Assembly: GCA_003952965.2 (NCBI GenBank)
Contig: CM025850.1
Location: 21,292,615-21,356,614 of the forward strand
Direction: 5' to 3'
Source of the DNA: Morella rubra
Taxonomy: Eukaryota > Streptophyta > Magnoliopsida > Fagales > Myricaceae
Length of the DNA stretch: 64,000 bases
The translations under genes and the position numbers were made by a program. Below the pieces are notes generated by a model. It did no database searches. It was not told the origin of the DNA and saw only the letters and a program-made list of their open reading frames with translations. Shown in pieces: positions 1 to 11,813 of this stretch (positions within the stretch are counted from its first letter, which is position 1; each line of letters opens with the position of its first letter).

Positions 1-660
1 AATCAATCACTTCAAGAACGAGGTCTTTCCAATGCATGAGAGCTTCGATGGTAACTTAACAATCTAAGTGTATTTTTTTATTTACAAGTAAACCATTATT
101 ACTTAAATACATAACAAAGGTATTTTAATACACACATATGATTTTTGGTATGCAGAGAATCCAGAAACTGGTCAGACTACTCCTGCTTTGTTGTACAAAA
201 AGATGTATACTAATAAGGATGGACCATAGACATCAGATAGTGCAAGAGAAAATTTTGTAAGTTATAAAGTTCTATCATTTATTTGTAATATTAAATGTTT
301 CATATCTTGACTCCACTTTTTCTTTTCTAACTTGTAGGAAAAGATGGAGGCATTACAGTTAGACCAAGAGCTCGAGGGGAGATCATACACATAGGTACAT
401 GTTTTCATCGAGGTATTGAGTACCAAATCAGGTTACGTAACTTACGTACATGGTTTAGGCAATTCAGCAAAGCCTATTGGATCCTCCTCTTCTATGTTGT
501 CTACAAACTTGGCCCAAAGACTAATGATGGCTAGTATGGAGATAAAGGAGATAAGGGTTAATACATAAGGATTATGATGAAATAATAGGAGATGGAACAA
601 ATGTGGCGCCTCACATCCCATTTGATTTCTTAGCGAAGATCTTAGCTTCGTTGAGTATTT
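1..660 (+). pseudogene. En/Spm-type (Ptta) transposase-associated gene remnant
   Basis: Three exon-like pieces can be read. One at about 157-255 follows a TGCAG acceptor, encodes NPETGQTTPALLYKKMYTN and ends at a GTAAGT donor. A second starts after TTGTAG at about 338 and encodes EKMEALQLDQELEGRS. A third, at about 408-580, encodes a stretch containing VLSTKSGYVTYVHGLG. This order (a GQ..P..L ... E..K segment, then a G-Y-V-x-G-L-G segment) is characteristic of the plant En/Spm-like transposase family (Ptta, Transposase_24). In-frame stops after DGP and after SYT show it is dead. The 5' part lies outside the window. The assignment rests on motif memory, not a search. It may belong to the same CACTA element as the possible terminus near 3367. 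Confidence 0.6.
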
Positions 661-1335
661 GAGACATGATTTTTATTATGTATTTTATTTATTATTATGA
701 AGACTAAATATTTATAGAAAATTTTTATTTGTGTTCCGAATTAATAAATGCTGCATGTTGATACTGATAGTTTATGTGAAATTAAACTAAAACAAACATG
801 TTTTCAACAAAACATTAATCAGGATTATAATTACAATTACGGATCCAATTACCTACCTGATATAGTAATTCAGGAATCCACAAACTTCAAGCCGCTTTAC
901 GATCCAATCCAAAACTTCAGCAATTTAGAACAGAAACTCAAATTTGTTGCCTCCTAAGGGATTTATGTCACTCTCTTTTTATGGATTTCTTTAATAGGTT
1001 CTAATGGCCAACCCCTTGAATATAACAGTTATATTTAAAGCCTTGGGAAACCCTAGAGAGAGCATGAGACATAGGATCCTTAGGGATCTCAAATTCCAGT
1101 CGTAGATTAAACTGAAGAACTCTTCTTCTAATAAAATTAGGGCTTCTACTAATTACAATCAAATCCATCAACATATTGTAATTGGCCCCTGAAATTTGAG
1201 ATTATTACAAATATGCCTCTTTACATACAATTAATTCCTTTCACCAAACTATATTCCATATGAGATATTAGAACTGGATTAATTATTTGGTTATCGAGGA
1301 CACATAATTCTAACCGATAGGACCTCTTCCTCCTC
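661..1335. other. Stretch without recognised gene
   Basis: AT-rich sequence between the transposase remnant and the LINE. A 69-codon ORF at 748-957 (+) is rich in Asn, Gln and Tyr and resembles no family I know; it could be a degraded exon or chance. Nothing else could be supported. Confidence 0.5.
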
Positions 1336-2887
1336 TTGGTTTTGGAAGGGATTCCTGAAGTCGAGGCCGATCCTTGCCCAAGGTGATTGCTTTTTGGTGG
1401 GTATTGGTACTTCTATTCGGGCCTGGAAGGACCCTTGTGTCCCAAATCTTCCTTCTTTTAAACCTCTCCCTCGGATTGGACTCCTTTTTTTCGTCATTTG
1501 CTTCTCTGGTTAGTGACTTTATTAACATTTCCACTCGTTCTTGGAACGTCAGTCTTTCTTCGGGACGCTCTTGATGACCCTTTTGTTGATCAAATCTTGC
1601 AGATTTCTATTTCCCCCTTCAAATACTGCTGATAGATTGGTGTGGACTCCGGACTCTTAAGGGCATTTTACGGTTAAATCAGCATATCGACAGATCTCGT
1701 CTGTCCGGTTGTCATCTATGCCTAATGGTCCTCCTATTGACTAGAAGAAACTCTGAAATTTAAACATGCATGATCGACTGAAGTTCCATTTATGGAAAAT
1801 TGCTTGGGATATCTTGCCCACTAAACATCGGTTAGCACAGTCACTTTCTTCCCATTACTAGGGAGATTCTTCTTGTTTTCTGTGTGGAGGCAGTCCTAAA
1901 TTTGTCCATCATCTCCTTTTCTCTTGTTTTTATTCCCGGTATATTTGGCTACTATCTCCGTGGTCTCTAAAAGTTGAGTTGCTTCCTCACCAATCTCCCC
2001 ACGACTGGATTGCATATATTATTGATCCTCCTCGTCTGCTTGATATCCCGGATGATGATCGACACTCTTTCCAACTGTTTGCAGTTATTACGTTTGAATT
2101 CTTGTGGTTGGCGAGAAATAAGCTTTTACATGAAAATATTCGGGTCGATCCTCCATCTCTTCTAAAGAAGATCACTGCCTCTCATCGGGAACATTTGGCC
2201 GCTTGGCGAACATCTCCAAGGCTTTTGCGCAAGCTTCCAGTTGCCTCCTATGGCGCTCATCATTGTCTCACTTTTGATGTTGCCATTCGTCCTTTATTTT
2301 CTTCATGTGCGGATGTTCAATTCCAATGGTGAGATCCTACGTGCATGGTCAAAAATTTATGATAATATTGACCCGCTTATTGGTGAAGCTGAGGCTACTT
2401 TGTTGGCCCTTTCCAAAGCTTCTGATCTCAAGCTTACCAATTTAATGCTCTTGGATGATTGTGCGACGGTTATTGAGAGTATTTTGCTCTCCCAATTAGG
2501 AGGACCCTCTTGTGATTCTTTACTACCTTGGAAGATTGCATCGATTATTCTGAGTCTCCATCAATTCATCCTGGGTATTTCGTTTTTTTCCTCTTCGAAG
2601 ATCCCTCGAGCTGAAAATTCTGCAGCTCATTCTCTAGCAGCCTGGATGGCTGCCCACTCCGTTTCGGGAGATATTCCGGTTTCTTTTCTTCTTAACCGTG
2701 GCCTGTGGAAATATAATGGTGCTAAGCCACCTTAGTTGGTTTTTGGTTTTCTTAGTTTTATTTTCTGTCTTTGTTTTAGTTTGTTTCTTGTAGTTTGGCT
2801 TTTCTTTTGTTGGTTTTTCTTGTTGTACTCGTCTTTTCGTTTCAATATATAATATGTCTGGTTTTAGCAAAAAAAAAAAAAAAAAAA
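1336..2887 (+). mobile_element. 5'-truncated LINE (3' end of ORF2, zf-RVT and RNase H, poly(A))
   Basis: The forward strand, in shifting frames, encodes the C-terminal part of a plant non-LTR retrotransposon. Order: the post-RT region with PNLPSFKPLPR near 1440; the zf-RVT segment (CFLCGG ... HHLLFSC ... IW) near 1875-1950; the linker with LWLARNKLLHE near 2100; then an RNase H-like domain at 2241-2735 with GEAEATLLALSKA and, at its end, ENSAAHSLAAWM. An oligo(A) tail occupies 2870-2887. Several frameshifts and stops make it inactive. Endonuclease and reverse transcriptase are absent, so this is a typical 5'-truncated insertion. I found no convincing target duplication. Confidence 0.85.
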
Positions 2888-3639
2888 CAAATTATGTAGA
2901 TATGTAATTTATACTGTAATTCATTATTAATTAAAACTCGTAAAATATTCATATAAATCAAATTATTACTATGAATAGCGTCCGAGCGCACCTGACCATT
3001 CTCGCAAACACAAAACTGTCTGCATGCCAGCCAACCTTTCCCACAGAATTCCAAACTCCGCTGTCCGCACGATGCTTAATGTCGTTCGTATAGAGTTTTT
3101 CACTGACATGATTTCGTCATAAAATGAGTATCTGTTCGCACGCCCGTTTCAGGGTACTAACATGATTATAGATGATAAAAACCAAAATCGTCGGAGAATG
3201 AATGCCATTCTCACATGGGTTGCGAACGTGTGAACAAACCAATCCGTGACAGAATTCAAATTTGTCACACAAATGAATAACTCTTCAGATGTGGCATCAA
3301 CCGTCGGAATGGTATTTGGGTGACGAATTTCATATTTCAGCAAAGTAATTTGTGACGGGTTATAGTGACCACGAAATTTTTTTTTTCATCCAAACTTTTT
3401 GGTATGAAATTGAAGTTTTTCCTGACAATTTTTTTTTCACCAAATCCAAAAATTATTGAAGTGTTATTAAGAAAAAAAAAAAACATATTTTGAATGAGAA
3501 AAATTCAAATTCATTGATTCTAGGACTTATTTCTGATTTTAAAAAATTCAGAGATAAATTTTATTTGAAATTAGAAATATGGGGAACAATCCATCTATTT
3601 CAAAAAGCATATATTAAGAAAATGTAGGAGAGATATGGT
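2888..3639. other. Non-coding stretch; possible CACTA 3' terminus at about 3367
   Basis: No gene is seen. From about 3190 to 3367 the sequence repeats short GTGAC/GTCAC-type words (CCGTGACAGAA, TTGTCACACAAA, GTGACGAATT, TTGTGACGGG) and ends with TATAGTG at 3361-3367, the reverse complement of a CACTATA start. Repeated subterminal words plus a TAGTG end suit a CACTA terminus, which would agree with the En/Spm-type remnant at the window start. No partner terminus is inside the window, so this stays tentative. Poly(A/T) runs lie at about 3379, 3430 and 3472. Confidence 0.3.
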
Positions 3640-4408
3640 ATGAAAAATTCTAAACCTAGTCATGTGCCTATATCTAAGGGCGATAAATTAAGTAGATCTC
3701 AAATTCTGAAAAATGAACTTGAAAGGGAGTGGATGGGAGCATATTTGTATGCCTCATTAGTTGGGACTTTCATATATGCCCAGATTTGTAGGAGACTAGA
3801 TATCGCATATGTGGTTGGAGTATTGGAAAGATTTCAAAGTTATCCAGGTTTGTATCACTAGAGAGCTGCAAAAAAGATACTTAGGTATCTTCAAGGAACA
3901 CAAGATTATATGCTTACATACAGCAAATCTGATTCTCTAGAAGTGGTTGGATATACAGATTCTAACTTTACGGAATGTCCAAACAGCAGAAAGTCTACTT
4001 CAGGCTATATATTTCTGCTTGCTGGTGGTGCAATCTCTTGGAAAAGTATAAAACAGAAATTAACTGCAGCTTCTGCAATGGAAGTTGAATTAGTGGGCAT
4101 GCTACAAGGTTGTTACACGTGCAGTCTTGCTGAAGAATTTCATTAGAGGACTCAGGGTTGTAGACTCAATTTCGAGACCTGTAAAGATGTTTTGTGACAA
4201 TTCAGTTGCAGTTTCCTTAATAAATAATGGAAAGGTATCAAGTGGTAATAAGCACATGGAACTAAAATACCTTGTTCTAAAAGAAAAATGTGATGTACAT
4301 AAAGTTTCGTTGGAGTTCATCAGTACCGTTCTTATGATTTCAAATCCTTTGACTAAGGCTATATCCCTGGGATTGTATAGCAATCATGTAGATTGTATGG
4401 GTCTATAA
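3640..4408 (+). pseudogene. Ty1/copia pol fragment (end of RT and RNase H)
   Basis: The first ORF (3640-3861) carries the end of a copia reverse transcriptase, including the YASLVGTFIYAQ segment and the R-D-I-A-Y-V-V-G run. The reading then continues through AAKKILRYLQGT to the RNase H part with LEVVGYTDSNF, STSGYIFLLAGGAISWKS and LTAASAMEVE. The last part holds MFCDNSVAVSL and NPLTKAIS. A stop at 3859-3861 and a frameshift near 4140 break the frame. In living copia elements the RNase H motif reads SSTEAEY; here it is SAMEVEL. Gag, integrase and most of RT are missing. It continues into the LTR that follows. Confidence 0.88.
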
Positions 4409-4803
4409 AGATATACTACTTGTTGATGTACAAATTGTGCACATTTTGAAAACATCATTTGATGTCGTTATATCACATTTATTATCTGCTTATTATGTCT
4501 TTATTTTTTTTAGATATGTTAGTAGCATATGTTTTGACCAACGAGTAGATTTTATGAGAAATCTATTCATAAAGAAAAATTATCCAATAAAAATTTGATT
4601 ATGAAATTTCGGTGATACTGTGATCATGGAAGGAACTATGTCGTAAATAAGTATACCTCCACCGTGGTTCATAATATCGTTCCTTAAGTAGTCAAATATG
4701 AAGTTAAGCATATATTATCACGAATAATTTTAATAAGTTGCGCCCATATAATATGTTATAATATAAAAAAAAAATTATTTTTCTTTTCTTGTCAATATGG
4801 TCC

Positions 4804-5220
4804 AAGTGGGAGAAAATTAGAACTACTTTAAGTTGACTATATGTGGACCACATTTGACAAGTGTATTGGGCTTTGGGCTTAAGGGTCCAGATATAAAGTA
4901 TATATGGATTTAATGGGCATAAAAATATTTTATTTATTTAATTCCTTGATGGGAGGAGACATATCTTTTGGTTAATAACTATTCATAAAGAATTGTGACT
5001 GTTAGTCTGTTATAAAGAGTTGTGATTGTTGATTACTGAAGAAAAGAGTATAAATAATGTTTGAGAGATCTCATCTCATTATTCACGCATAAAGAATGCT
5101 TTCTCTTCAAAATGATCATCTTGTCAATTCTTTGAAGTTTTTCGCCGCAAGTTTAAGTATCAGTAGATCTCATGACTCAAGGTTAGTATAGATCTATTTG
5201 TTAGAGAAAAGATAAGAGAT
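4804..5220 (+). repeat. Copia 3' LTR remnant with polypurine tract
   Basis: About 400 bp after the RNase H end lies a purine run, AAGTGGGAGAAAA (4804-4816), in the position and form of a copia polypurine tract. The following sequence has LTR character, including a TATA-like GAGTATAAATAATG near 5046-5059. The 3' border is uncertain because no TG/CA ends or second LTR are visible; the 5' LTR is missing. Confidence 0.55.
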
Positions 5221-5794
5221 TTTATAATAGAGGAAAGAGTGAAGAGATACTATTTCTAAAATTTTCTCTCTGAATTGCTTTTCAATGATTTGCTTTGTGT
5301 CAATACATACATAGATATTTATAGGCTTATGAATGCACCTAACATTAACTCTAAATACATGAACTACCCAAGTACATGAATACATGAATACCAAATACAT
5401 GTATTACTACTTTCAATATGAACCTACACTAGTTCATGAATCTCCCAAAAGACACAACACTTCGTTGAATTAAAGTTTATTTTTCAACACCATCATTGTT
5501 CTTACAAATTAATCATTCTATGACATTGCAGCGTTAAAATTTTTATAGTTGGGACACATTAAGCGGGAGTGTAATTTCAAGCCAAGCGGGTTGGATTTCC
5601 GTCATTTCCATTCGAGTCTTACGTGTTCTTGTTCAGTTGTTCGTTTGAAAAAAACTGACTTACTATTCAGAATTTCGTCTTTATCTCTCCCGTGAGCTGT
5701 CGGATAAGCAGCCTTTATCTTACTTTTTGTTATTCTTTTATCTATCAATTATCAAACTTGCAGTCATCTCTCTGCTTCTCTCTCTGTCCCAACC
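5221..5794 (+). other. Upstream region of the GDSL gene
   Basis: No coding sequence is seen. The last 150 bases are CT-rich and look like a plant 5' untranslated leader running up to the AACCATGG start context. No clear TATA box could be chosen. Confidence 0.35.
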
Positions 5795-8376
5795 ATGGAA
5801 CCTTACTTCTCGAGACTTGTTATGTTGGCGCTCGCAGTCTCAGCGATATTGCTTCAAACTCCAGCTCTCGCTTCACCTGAGTGTGACTTTCCGGCCATCT
5901 TCAATTTCGGTGACTCGAATTCCGACACGGGAGGTTTGTCGGCAGCATTTGGACAAGCCGGTCCCCCACATGGAGAGTCCTACTTCCACGCCCCAGCCGG
6001 ACGGTACTGTGATGGACGTCTTGTCGTTGATTTCATAGGTACTTGTTGATTTTGCAATTTTTGTTACTCTCTAACTCGAGCAAAGTGGTGCATTACATTT
6101 CACTCGCCCAAAGCATTCGTCGCTGCTCAATGAAAAAGGGGGAGATCTTAGCTTCGTTGAGTATTTCAGACAACTCTCCGTTAGGGTTCTCCCCGTGAGT
6201 GTAGGCTGGGGAACGTGCGAGTTACCAATGGGGACTCCAAAGTTGGGAAATCCTCCTCCTCCTCCTTCTCCCTCGGTTCAATACACCCTTTTTTCCTGTT
6301 CGAAATCTTCTTAAAACCCAATTTATATTTCATTTAGAATTTTTTTTTGTATTAATGCTGTATATATAGCTTGAGAAAAATGTTACATCGTGAAGTATTA
6401 AATTATCAGAAAAAAATACATTTTCTATCTACGAATTATTAATTTTTTATTTTGTACCCTTTAATTATTAATTTTAAATATTTTATAATTTTTATTAAAA
6501 TTTTAAATTAAAATAATGATAATATCTTTGATCTATTTTAAAATATTAGAAGATATTATATCAATTTATTAAATTTTGAGAGTATTATTATAAAGTAAAA
6601 AAATATATAACATTGATAATTAAAAGATACAATATGTCAAATTGAGTAATTTAGAATAAAAAATATTTAATATTAATAGTTAAAAAATGTAATATATCAA
6701 AATTGATAGATTATGTTACAGATTCAGTAATTTATAAATAAAAAATATATATATCAGATTAATATTGTATGGATTCAAACTAATATGGATATGATTTTTT
6801 AATTCCATATCTCCTGTCGGTACAATGAGTAAAATTTATGTTTCATTATGCTCCCTGAGAGAGAAAATAACTAAAAATTAGATTGACAGGACGAAAAATA
6901 AAACAACAACTTTTTTGAATTACTTCCCCTAAAACAGAATTTTTTTTGAATCTTTTGATACTTTTTCTTTTTGCTTTTTTGGCTCCATTGGCAATAGGCC
7001 AATATTGGTCTACTCAAGCCGAACAATGTCGTCCGCTGCGGTGGGCACATGATGAACGCCGATACGTTTATTATTGATGACTGACAAGTGATGAATTTAA
7101 TCCATATTTGGCTTATTTTGATGCAACGTTGGTTAGATAAGGGCTGGGTTCTTATTTGCTTACCGATGCCGTTGAAATGGTTCAGTATTTCAGCCAAAAT
7201 AGAAGAACCATCGACTGATTTCAACGTTTTTTATTGAGAAGATCCCAAATTTCGCTTGTTTGGAAGCAGAAGTGGTAGTAATGTCCAGGGGTATCAATTC
7301 AACGACTTCCATCGAAGATCCCAAATTTTTCGAAGCAAAGGTATATAACAACCTGCAAGCATACCTTTTCCCCCCCATATTTTCCAGACTTTGCAATTCT
7401 TATGAATATAGTGAGCGGTGCTTTGTGTAGAACATATTTTCCAGGAGCTATTGCCCAAGGCAGATTACTTTTCGCGTGCTTTATATACGTTCGATATTGG
7501 TCAGAATGATTTGACGGCAGGCTACTTCCTTAATATGTCCACCGATGAAGTTAGAGCATATGTTCCTGATGTCTTGGATCAGTTCAAAGCCATCGTCAAG
7601 GTGATTTTACGTAGATGACGTTTTAATGTTGAAAACCAAGCAATTCAAGAGCTCCGAGAAACACAAACTTCAGTCTTATATTTCTGTTACTTCATGCTTG
7701 CATTTCTAGGACATATATGATCAAGGAGGCAGGTCATTCTGGATACATAATACCGGTCCGGTTGGTTGTTTGCCCTACGTCCTGGATCGTCTCAAAATCA
7801 CGGCCGCACAAGTGGACGAGGCTGGATGTGCAACTCCGTTCAATGAGGTGGCTCAGTTCTTCAACCGCAGGTTGAAAGAAGCTGTCGTCGAGCTTCGGAA
7901 GGATCTTCCCTTTGCTGCAATCACCTATGTTGATGTTTACTCTGTCAAGTATTCCCTCATTAGTCAAGCAAAGAAACATGGTAACTCCTCCGATCACAAA
8001 ATCTGTTAATTCACCACGAAATTTTTAGACTTAAATCTAGCTTCTATTTTGTACGCATATTTAGTAGAAGTTCCTTTGTTTATGTCCGCCTAAGTTGAAA
8101 TAATTTCCAGGGTTTAAGGAGTCGTTGAGAGCTTGTTGCGGCCATGGTGGGAAGTACAACTACAATATGCATGTGGGATGTGGGGGAAAGAAAACGGTAC
8201 ATGGCGAAGAAGTTTATGTCGGGAAGCCATGCAATGAACCAGCAGCCTGGATTAACTGGGATGGCGTCCACTACACTCAGGCAGCTAATAAATGGGTCTT
8301 TGATCAAATAGTAGGTGGTTCCTTTTCGGATCCACAGATTCCGTTGAAATTGGCCTGCCAAAAGCGTTTGAAATAA
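5795..8376 (+). CDS. GDSL esterase/lipase, five-exon type, exon 2 incomplete (probably a pseudogene)
   Basis: Secreted GDSL-family serine hydrolase of the plant alpha-fucosidase-like/ENOD8-like branch. Exon 1 (5795-6038) starts in a good context (AACCATGG), encodes a signal peptide of about 26 residues, then block [13 protein letters not shown] with the catalytic Ser, and ends DFI plus one base before GTACTT. Exon 2 shows only its 3' end: [20 protein letters not shown], up to 7340 before GTATAT. Exon 3 (about 7427-7600) holds block III FDIGQND. Exon 4 (7710-7980) starts [13 protein letters not shown]. Exon 5 (8111-8376) carries the catalytic WDGVHYT (Asp/His) and the stop. The first half of exon 2, which in relatives carries block II (GANFA), could not be found; upstream in the same frame is a stop at 7235-7237. 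All other splice borders are GT-AG and in phase. Either the gene is broken by an event in the intron 1/exon 2 region, or exon 2 has diverged beyond recognition. Confidence 0.85.
6039..7270. other. Intron 1 of the GDSL gene, AT-rich with possible inserted DNA
   Basis: This 1.2-kb stretch is much longer than the other introns of the gene (about 90-130 bp). It contains a 24-base word at 6143-6166 identical to 637-660 in the En/Spm remnant, then a very AT-rich tract (about 6330-6800) with degenerate short repeats such as AAAAAATATTTAATATTAAT. This suggests transposon-derived filling. A 14-base word AAGATCCCAAATTT occurs at both 7239 and 7315, pointing to a small local duplication around exon 2. 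Confidence 0.5.
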
Positions 8377-8501
8377 AGAGTCTACTGAATGAAATAAAGA
8401 GTTTTACTCTCTCACGAGAACCTACGTACTATGGAAAGAGGGAAAAGAAGGAAAAGATTCTTGAGTTTATCATGGTTTACAAAAAGGGGTTAAATAAGTC
8501 A

Positions 8502-8990
<489 letters not shown>

Positions 8991-9019
8991 GTCAATCGTC
9001 TTCGATTTTACACTTTTAA

Positions 9020-11528
9020 CTGATTCTCAGTAATCGGGAGGCACTCTGCCTGGCCTCTTTTCCTTCCGTGTTGCATGCGCTCCGTTCATCGGGAGGCACT
9101 CTAGTCTTCCCTTTGACCCTTTCTCTTTCTCTCCGTCTCTGCTCTCTCTCTCCTCTTCGTTAATTTCTCCTTATGTCGTGCCTTAGCTTTGGCGCCGCCC
9201 CTGGCAGCCTAGTTGGTCCTTTGGGTGTTCACTAGGTGGTAGACTTGAATGGAAATGATCTACAACCAGATGAGGCCCCAATGTCGGTTGTGCCCCTGGA
9301 TGCTCAGATGGTTGATTCGATGGAAGTGGAGTTTGGCAATGAAGATCGTGAGAATCAGGATTCTTTGAGTACTATTGCAATTGAAAACTTGCGTATGAAG
9401 GAGGAGCTAGCTGCTCTCAAAAAGCGAATGGCAAAAACTCTGCACAGAGGAGTCGTTCGAATAGGAGCCGCTTTCAACACAGACGCACCCACAGAGCGGT
9501 CGTGGCCGTGGAGGGATGAGGCACCTAACTGCGCAGCGAGCAGGAATTGGGGATCGAATTGGACGTCTGTCGGACCCCATTAGCAACACAGATTCAGGAT
9601 GCCCACTAGTTGTTCCCCAAATTGCCCAGGAGCCAAAAGCACAAGGTAAATGGTCCTACTCTTGGAGTCAAAACTGTCTCGGATGGGAGTGTGGAGACTG
9701 TGAAACAAAATTCTTATGCAGCAATGGCCAAGGTACTAGGAATCCCCTTTGGAATAGTGCTTTGGTTAATCTTGAATACATTCCTCCCGTTATTGAGGAA
9801 GGGAAAATTACAGTGTTCCTCCGGAAGGAACCACCGATGGTGGGTATAAGTAGTGGGAGAGTACCCTGGTGGGTCATTTTATTGGGAGGAGACTTAGTTA
9901 TTTAATTGTTAGCTCATTTGCTAAGAGATTGTGGAGTTCAGAGGGGTTGGTGGATGTTATGTCGTCGGAGAATGGCTTCTTTTTCTTCAAATTCCTTGCC
10001 AGTGACAATTTAGACAATATTTTGGTGGATCATTACACTTCGCCAATAGACCTATATTCCTTAAAAGCTGGCAACCAAACCTTTGTTTGCTGAAGGATGA
10101 ACTGTCCAAAATCCCATTATGGGTGATGTTGTATGAATTGCCGCTCGGGTATTGGACAATGAAGGGGTTTAATGTGGTTGCAAGTGGCATTGGCAAACCA
10201 CTATACCTGGATAGGAGAACCTATGGGAAGGCTAGGATCGACTATGCTAGAGTTTGCATTGAGGTGAGTGCCATGAAGGAACTTGTGCGGGAGGGGAATG
10301 TTTGTGATAATAAGTGTAATGATTTCACGTTGTATGTTGGGTATGATTGGGGGCCGGACATGTGCAGTTCGTGGCAGTGCTTCGGCCACACTACTGCGGC
10401 TTGCGGTAACACGACCCGACACATTCCAGTCACGGCCCCAAATCAAAGTGTCAATAAGGATAGTGAGGAATGGACTAGGGTAGAAAGGAAGAGGAAAGGT
10501 AAAGCCTCTCACTCCCCTGTGGCAGGTAACCCCATGGATGGGCCCAGCACTGCAGAACTTTTAATTGGCATTTTCTTATCTTTCTGTAGTGCACTTTGTT
10601 GTACCAATACCTTCTGAAGCTACCATTTTTTTCCAATCACCGAGGATTTTGAAAATGCCTCCCCACATCTAAGCCTGTTGGGGGCGAAGGCCAAAGATTC
10701 ATTGGGTAAGAAGAACGATCATGCTAGGAGGAAGAGGAGATAATCGGAAGGCCCTTTTTTGTTTTTTGGATATTTTTTGAAATGACTGGTATAGGGGCAT
10801 AAATGACCCCATAAACAGAGTGAAGTCAGGAAGCTTATTAAGCAGCACCATTTGGATTTTGTGGGACTAGTTGAGACTCGTGTCAGGGAGCAGAACAAGA
10901 ACTCGATATGCAAAGCAGTTGCCAATCCTGGAAGTTTTTAGATAACCATGTGTTCTTCCCCTATTGGACTCATTTGGGTGGGCTGGAATCCAGAAAACTT
11001 GAAGGTCCATTGTCTTGGCAGATCTGACTAAAGCACTCATTGCATTGTCACCCATCTTGCTGATAATTTGGGTTGCTTCGTCTCTACTGTGTATGGGCGA
11101 AATTGCTATGAACAGCGTAGAGATTTATGGAGTGATACTCCATAAATTGCTATGCTCCGGAATTGATTACCCTCTCGACAGTGGTTTATGCAATTTGGTG
11201 GGAGGGTAACCGGAGATTGTATTGCAGAAAGAAGCGTAGAATGATGCATGTGTTCAATGACATTGTTTGCAATGTCAAGGATAGAGCTGGTTCTTTTCGG
11301 TTCCTCCTACCTATGCTAATTTGAAACTAGTTAGCAACTGGAACATATATGTAATTTTTTGATTCTGTGTGCTTGTGTTGGCTGTACACTGTTTTTTCTT
11401 CTTTTTTTTTGTTCTTGTTCTCTGTGACTAATGCGCTACTTGTAACTTGGGGCGACACCCTATTGTAATGTTATTTGGGAATATATTTTCCATTTACCAT
11501 CCCCCCAAAAAAAAAAAAAAAAAAAAAA
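9020..11528 (+). mobile_element. LINE with ORF1, internally deleted ORF2 and poly(A) tail
   Basis: A CT-rich leader (about 9020-9230), in which CGGGAGGCACTCT appears twice, precedes ORF1. ORF1 is followed near 10780 by the start of ORF2, an endonuclease domain in broken frames (about 10780-11140: VKSGSLL ... LVETRV equivalents, later YEQRRDLWSDT). Then comes an abrupt jump to the ORF2 C-terminus (about 11165-11300: VYAIWWEGNRRLYCRKK and MMHVFNDIVCNVKDRAGSF). The whole reverse transcriptase is missing. A 3' UTR of about 190 bp ends in poly(A) at 11507-11528. The same family is present at 27.8-30.9 kb. No firm target duplication was found. Confidence 0.82.
9236..10617 (+). pseudogene. LINE ORF1 (DUF4283 plus zf-CCHC_4)
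   Basis: The N-terminal ORF (9236-9583) includes a short coiled coil, ENLRMKEELAALKKRMAKT. The DUF4283 domain spans about 9870-10080 in one frame (HFIGRRLSYLIV ... ENGFFFFKFLASDNLDNIL) and is followed, after a stop at 10091-10093, by the second half: LSKIPLWVMLYELPLGYW and VVASGIGKPLYLDRRT. The knuckle region at about 10360-10410 reads CSSWQCFGHTTAAC, a recognisable but altered CCHC_4 finger. A basic tail with EEWTRVERKRKGK follows. Such proteins bind nucleic acid and serve as the LINE ORF1 protein. Frameshifts near 9590 and 9860 and the internal stop make it non-functional. Confidence 0.75.
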
Positions 11529-11644
11529 CAAGCAGGAGTTAAATTAGCTACACCCACCACTTTTGTTATCTTTTGAACCTGTCCTCCAGATTCTGCGGCT
11601 AAGATGACCAAAAATATGTTGGGTTTGGTTTCCAACATTATATA

Positions 11645-11813
11645 CATAGTGTTTGGTTATAAAATTTTAGTAAAATTTTGTTGAAAATTTATGTTGGTGT
11701 TAAAAGAGAAGTAAATTAGAATTGGTGAATGAGTGATAAAAATAAAAAGTAAAATTTTAAGTGTGTTGAAAAAAAAAAAAATTTTGTTAAAATTTTACAA
11801 TCCAAACACTATG
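11645..11813. mobile_element. Small inverted-repeat element (MITE), about 169 bp
   Basis: The left end begins CATAGTGTTTGG and runs into TATAAAATTTTAGTAAAATT. The right end, reverse-complemented, begins CATAGTGTTTGG and runs into ATTGTAAAATTTTAACAAAA. The interior is AT-rich and non-coding. The G-TGTTTGG ends resemble hAT-type MITEs, but no clean 8-bp duplication is visible, so the superfamily is uncertain. Confidence 0.65.
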
